A stretch of DNA of 18,654 nucleotides from CAYLOP01 sp964385305 (GTDB taxonomy: Bacteria; Chloroflexota; Anaerolineae; Anaerolineales; E44-bin32). The DNA lies in contig CAYLOP010000051.1 in assembly GCA_964385305.1 (NCBI GenBank), positions 1-18,654 on the forward strand. Direction: 5' to 3'. This document shows, in pieces, positions 15,898 to 18,654 of this stretch. The first letter of the stretch is position 1, and each line of letters starts with the position of its first letter. Position numbers and translations under genes: made by a program. Below the pieces are notes generated by a model, which worked only from the letters and a program-made list of their open reading frames with translations, was not told the DNA's origin and searched no databases.

Positions 15898-15924
15898 ACA
15901 ATTGCGGGCATTGCCCGCAATTGT
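15898..15924. terminator. Strong hairpin between convergent genes, probable bidirectional terminator
   Basis: ACAATTGCGGGC, loop ATT, GCCCGCAATTGT: a perfect 12-base stem with a 3-base loop. It lies 41 bases after the stop of copy B and 32 bases after the stop of the convergent lipoprotein gene. The U-tracts are poor on both sides, so efficiency is uncertain, but position and symmetry suit shared termination. Confidence 0.75.
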
Positions 15925-15956
15925 TGGATCTTCGCATGCCTTGCTTATAGAGCCGT

Positions 15957-17255
15957 CTAGGGGAGTGTTTTGAAGCTGGCCAGGATTTGAAGCAGCATCG
16001 GCTTTCCTTTAACCAGGTAATCATCATAGGTCGCGTCTGCAGGTCTGGCGCCATACTCAATAACAATGCCGCTTGGCAATCGAATATATAAGCCCTCGTT
16101 GTGTTGATCGAGCATGTCGGATGTGCCAGTGATCTCGAAGCCTTTTGCTTGGACGATTTCGCCGCCCAAGTCGACGCTTTCCACTTTCTCAACCATCTCG
16201 CCCACACCGACGCCTGTGCGCCCACAGGGAACATAGCGAGCGCCCTGGTTCGGTGGTGCGGAGATGGTGATATAACCTAAGGCATACTCGATGCGGACGC
16301 ATAGTTCTTTCCCGTATTGCTTATCGAGCTGTGCGAGATAGTCGTCGGCCGACATGCCCTGCGGTAATTCATCGCTGGGAAAACCAACTGGACCGTCTTC
16401 GATCACGGTTGCAGAGTCGGGATAGCTGAATTGATAGTTATACCGATCATTGACATATAGATTCATGCCATCATCGGGCGCGCTTTCTGCAGAGGCTTCC
16501 GGAGTTGGCGCAGAGACGCCCGCTACTTCCTCGATCCGATCAACCTGGATCTGTGCGCCGCTCCAATCTGGAATACCCGCGATGACCTTGCCCCAAACAC
16601 GAATTACCTTGCCCGTGTCTCGCAGCGCCTCCAGTTGACCGGCGATCACTTCGTCTTCGCTCCAGATGCCATATTGAATGTTGATGTCGCCCATAAGCGT
16701 GAAGTAGTCATCGGCGCCTGATCCAGGCACACTAGAGCCGCTGGTCATAAACCCTTCCCACGCTTCGATGGGATCAGGATCAAACATCGGGCCAGGACCA
16801 TCCGGTCGGATGCGATCGACGACGATCTGGCAGCCGTTATAGTCCTGCACGCCGCATGTGAGGGTGCCCCAGAAGTGAGCTTTGTTTGCGGGTTCCTCTT
16901 TATCGCGCAAGGCTTCAATCTGGGCATCGATGTCCGCATCCACGCCACGCAAGCCGATCGCACCTACTCCTTAGGGGTACAGCAGTAGGAAATCATTGAA
17001 TTCCGCGCCTTCCGGTAGGCCAACGACACGACCATACCAGGCTATGGCGGTGGTTGTGCCTTGATCCTCATCCTTTTCGGAAGTGATTTCAGTTGGAAGG
17101 ATTTCTTCTGTCGGCGAAGGCTCAGTTTTTTTCTCGCTGTTTTCTCCGGCAGGGCCTGGCTCAACTTCCACGTTAACCATCCCGCATGCGGAGATACTCA
17201 GGATTGTTAGAGCAAGCAATGTCAGGATCAGTGTTCTTTTTACTAATGTGTTCAT
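15957..17255 (-). pseudogene. Secreted lipoprotein with tandem repeats, interrupted by one in-frame TAA
   Basis: One frame of 432 sense positions, broken only by TAA at codon 95 (16971-16973). Start ATG at 17253-17255 with GAGGAG upstream. Signal peptide MNTLVKRTLILTLLALTILS with lipobox ISAC (Cys24), then a Glu/Thr/Pro linker. Two related ~75-residue repeats follow: one from GRVVGLPEGAEFND through AQIEALRDK..WGTLTCGVQDYNGCQIVVDRI, the second with AGQLEALRDT..WGKVIAGIPDWSGAQIQVDRI. The stop falls inside the first repeat (LLLYP, stop, GVGAIGLRG), where Glu (GAA) would be a natural reading. A third domain begins YNYQFSYPDS, reminiscent of PsbP-like lipoproteins. As given, the product is a 94-residue stub. 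Function unknown; probably an extracytoplasmic binding or adhesion-type protein. A sequencing error or a very recent mutation are both possible. Confidence 0.88.
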
Positions 17256-17439
17256 CTCGAATTTTCTCCTCAGAACAAGGGAGAAGAGGGCAATAAAGGC
17301 CTGCAAACCTCACTCTCTACCTCGATTTTATTTGAGTTTACCCATTACCTGTTACACCCGGATGACGAGAGCGAGGTCAAATGGTAACATGTTGTATCCG
17401 TTTTGTAACATCTGTTTTGGTGAACACACTTTCTCAGGT

Positions 17440-17646
17440 ACAGAAAGGATCGTTGTGGGCGATTTTCGCTTTGTCTTAGGAATGGGTCTAATATATTTCG
17501 CGACCAGCCCATCCAGCTCTTCCAAGCTTGACTTCAAGAGGGGCGATCACCGCTTGATCTTCTTCGAGGATGTTAGTTTGCAGGCTGCCGCGGCTCAATT
17601 AAGGAACGCTGGCCAAATTTCTGCGATGCAAACGGTAAGATGTTGA
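17440..17646 (+). pseudogene. Fragment resembling a VOC/glyoxalase-family protein
   Basis: In one frame the DNA reads DFRFVLGMGLIYFATSP, then LDFKRGDHRLIFFEDVSLQ, then AAAAQLRNAGQ, ending at TGA. This follows the order of VOC-domain proteins: an FYRDVLGM-like helix, a strand with DF..GD.RL, then a D..AA...L...G helix. No start codon or ribosome site introduces it; the same frame runs upstream through the antisense of the lipoprotein gene. The N-terminal strand and the C-terminal metal-binding half are missing. Best read as a decayed remnant; a chance resemblance is possible. Confidence 0.4.
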
Positions 17647-17680
17647 TCTCTCAATTGTAGGAAGCAGGTAGCTACTCTCC

Positions 17681-17689
17681 TGATATGAT
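17681..17689 (+). promoter_or_regulatory. Extended -10 promoter for rtcA
   Basis: TG-A-TATGAT: an extended -10 with a 5/6 core, no good -35 at the usual spacing. It would give a leader of about 70 bases before the rtcA start. Confidence 0.4.
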
Positions 17690-17765
17690 AATGTGAAATC
17701 AGCGTTTGATCGCATACTCAGACAGGCTACGTGTCGTCGAGTTCAATTGGCTTACAGGTGGGTGA

Positions 17766-18654
17766 ATGATCGAGATAGATGGCTCTTCAGGAGAGGGCGG
17801 TGGCCAAATGTTAAGGACCTCCCTGGCTATAGCCGCGGCAACCCGGCAAGCCTTCCGGATCACAAACATCCGAGCTAGACGCCCAAAACCCGGGTTACGA
17901 GCGCAACATCTAGCAGCATTACAGGCTGCAGGGAAGATAAGCCAGGCTGAGATCCTAGGCGCGTCGCTTGGCTCACAGGATGTGACCTTTCGCCCAAAGG
18001 CGATCAAACCAGGGAAGTATCGTTTCGATATTGGGACGGCGGGCTCCGCGAACCTGGTATTGCAAACGATCTTCTTCCCGCTTTGCATGGCTGATGAAGC
18101 TTCGCAGGCTATGGTCACTGGCGGAACACATGTGCGCTGGAGCCCGAGCTTCCATTACCTCGCGTGGCATTGGTTGCCCTTTATGCAACGGATCGGTTTT
18201 AAGGCAGAGTTGGCGCTCGATCTGGCAGGCTATTACCCGCAGGGGGGCGGGCGGATTCGCGCTAGGCTGCGTCCAAGCGGTGCATTTTCCCCGCTTCATC
18301 TTCTCGAGCGCGGCCAGATGGTAGGGGTGCACGGGCTCTCCATGGCATCCAATCTTCCGATGCATATCGCGCAGCGGCAGAAATCGCAAGCCATTCGTCG
18401 GCTGAAAGATCTGAACTGCCGCAGCGAGATCGATGTGCAAAGTCTTCCTGCGCGGACGAAAGGCACTGCTCTTATCTTGCTGGCGAAGTTCGAGCACTCG
18501 CAGGTTTGCTATTTCAGCTTGGGCGAGCGCGGCAAGCCTGCTGAGAAAGTGGCCGATGAGACCGCCGATGCACTGCTCGCATTTCTCCGAACGGATGGTG
18601 CGGTGGATGAATACCTGGCAGATCAACTTCTTCTCCCGCTATCCATTACAGATG
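17766..18654 (+). CDS. rtcA: RNA 3'-terminal phosphate cyclase RtcA (partial, C-terminus off window)
   Basis: ATP-dependent enzyme that converts RNA 3'-phosphate ends to 2',3'-cyclic phosphates via an adenylated histidine. The frame is open from ATG 17766 (AGGTGGG just upstream) to the window edge: 296 residues of a family near 340. Hallmarks: MIEIDGSSGEGGGQMLRT at the N-terminus, NIRARRPKPGLRAQHLAAL (about 40-58), GTAGSANLVLQ near residue 100, GGTHVRWSPSFHYL, YYPQGGGRI and DEYLADQLLLPL. The catalytic His (His309 in E. coli) would lie just past the window end, so activity cannot be judged from this piece. No rtcB or rtcR is visible. The long antisense ORF over this gene is a codon shadow. Confidence 0.95.
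   Translation, partial: MIEIDGSSGEGGGQMLRTSLAIAAATRQAFRITNIRARRPKPGLRAQHLAALQAAGKISQAEILGASLGSQDVTFRPKAIKPGKYRFDIGTAGSANLVLQTIFFPLCMADEASQAMVTGGTHVRWSPSFHYLAWHWLPFMQRIGFKAELALDLAGYYPQGGGRIRARLRPSGAFSPLHLLERGQMVGVHGLSMASNLPMHIAQRQKSQAIRRLKDLNCRSEIDVQSLPARTKGTALILLAKFEHSQVCYFSLGERGKPAEKVADETADALLAFLRTDGAVDEYLADQLLLPLSITD

Larger units (their letters stand above)
17256..17765. other. Intergenic region between divergent lipoprotein and rtcA genes
   Basis: About 510 bases. Near the lipoprotein gene, a leftward promoter candidate TTGACC (17375-17380 on the complement), 18 bases, TGTAAC (17351-17356) is seen, at low confidence. The right half holds a probable VOC-protein remnant (listed separately) and an extended -10 in front of rtcA. 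No complete gene is present. Confidence 0.5.

Noticed and set aside
2420..17255. UAG/UAA reassigned to Glu throughout the genome
   Set aside because: Intact genes here end in TAG (HMA-like, tlpA-like, kinase, both DUF4129 genes) and TAA (Fur-family, cbiQ) at the expected family lengths, and citrate synthase also has a frameshift that recoding would not fix.
17083..17646. 187-residue plus-strand ORF as a complete gene
   Set aside because: Its first half is antisense to the lipoprotein signal and linker region; only the last ~65 residues look protein-like, so it was kept only as a possible relic.
17973..18626. 217-residue minus-strand ORF
   Set aside because: It lies entirely antisense to rtcA, whose family motifs are continuous on the plus strand.
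1..18654. CRISPR arrays, tRNA/rRNA genes, insertion sequences, phage or toxin-antitoxin genes
   Set aside because: None recognised on reading both strands; there are no regularly spaced repeats and no transposase-like frames.

Overview
The window is about 18.6 kb of bacterial chromosome of moderate GC. It probably comes from an anaerobic Chloroflexota (Anaerolineae-like) bacterium. That is an inference from gene content: a Ni-containing CO dehydrogenase, a Ni/Co ECF transporter, a GAF histidine kinase, a MoxR/DUF58 cluster with membrane DUF4129 proteins, and Chloroflexota-like lipoprotein and Lgt-like proteins. No rRNA, tRNA, CRISPR array, insertion sequence or phage gene is visible.

Layout. 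Positions 1-1565 (minus) hold the N-terminal two thirds of cooS, preceded in the same operon by a small heavy-metal-associated-domain-like protein. Positions 1566-2419 hold no recognisable gene but several short inverted repeats. Positions 2420-3707 (minus) are a citrate synthase gene broken by three in-frame stops and one frameshift. From 3833 to 6824 (plus) runs a tight operon: a Fur-family regulator behind TGCAA/TTGCA-type operators, then a CbiM/NikM-PDGLE fusion, CbiQ and CbiO, a complete ECF transporter for nickel or cobalt. Positions 6971-8325 encode a membrane-anchored TlpA-like thioredoxin and a translationally coupled Lgt-like membrane protein that lacks the usual Lgt catalytic residues. 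Positions 8624-10036 encode an orphan GAF/HisKA_3 histidine kinase. Positions 10329-15857 hold MoxR, DUF58 and two paralogous polytopic membrane proteins ending in a DUF4129-like domain, with no transglutaminase. A strong hairpin at 15898-15924 separates these from a convergent lipoprotein gene (15957-17255, minus) interrupted by one in-frame TAA. After a probable VOC/glyoxalase remnant comes rtcA (17766 onward), which runs off the window.

How it fits together. Ni uptake (NikMQO), a putative Ni-responsive Fur-family repressor (Nur-like) and a Ni enzyme (CooS) lie within 7 kb, so the left half reads as a nickel supply and CO-metabolism neighbourhood. The citrate synthase between them is decaying but still close to its family over its whole length, so the loss looks recent. 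It would fit a shift away from oxidative citrate formation towards CO/acetyl-CoA metabolism, although a second citrate synthase elsewhere cannot be excluded. The most notable observations are the cluster of nonsense mutations, mostly at probable Glu codons, in two minus-strand genes; the TGCAA operator array; the CXXC-less HMA-like protein ahead of cooS; a G9 tract inside cbiQ; the catalytic-residue-poor Lgt homologue; and the duplicated transglutaminase-less DUF4129 proteins.
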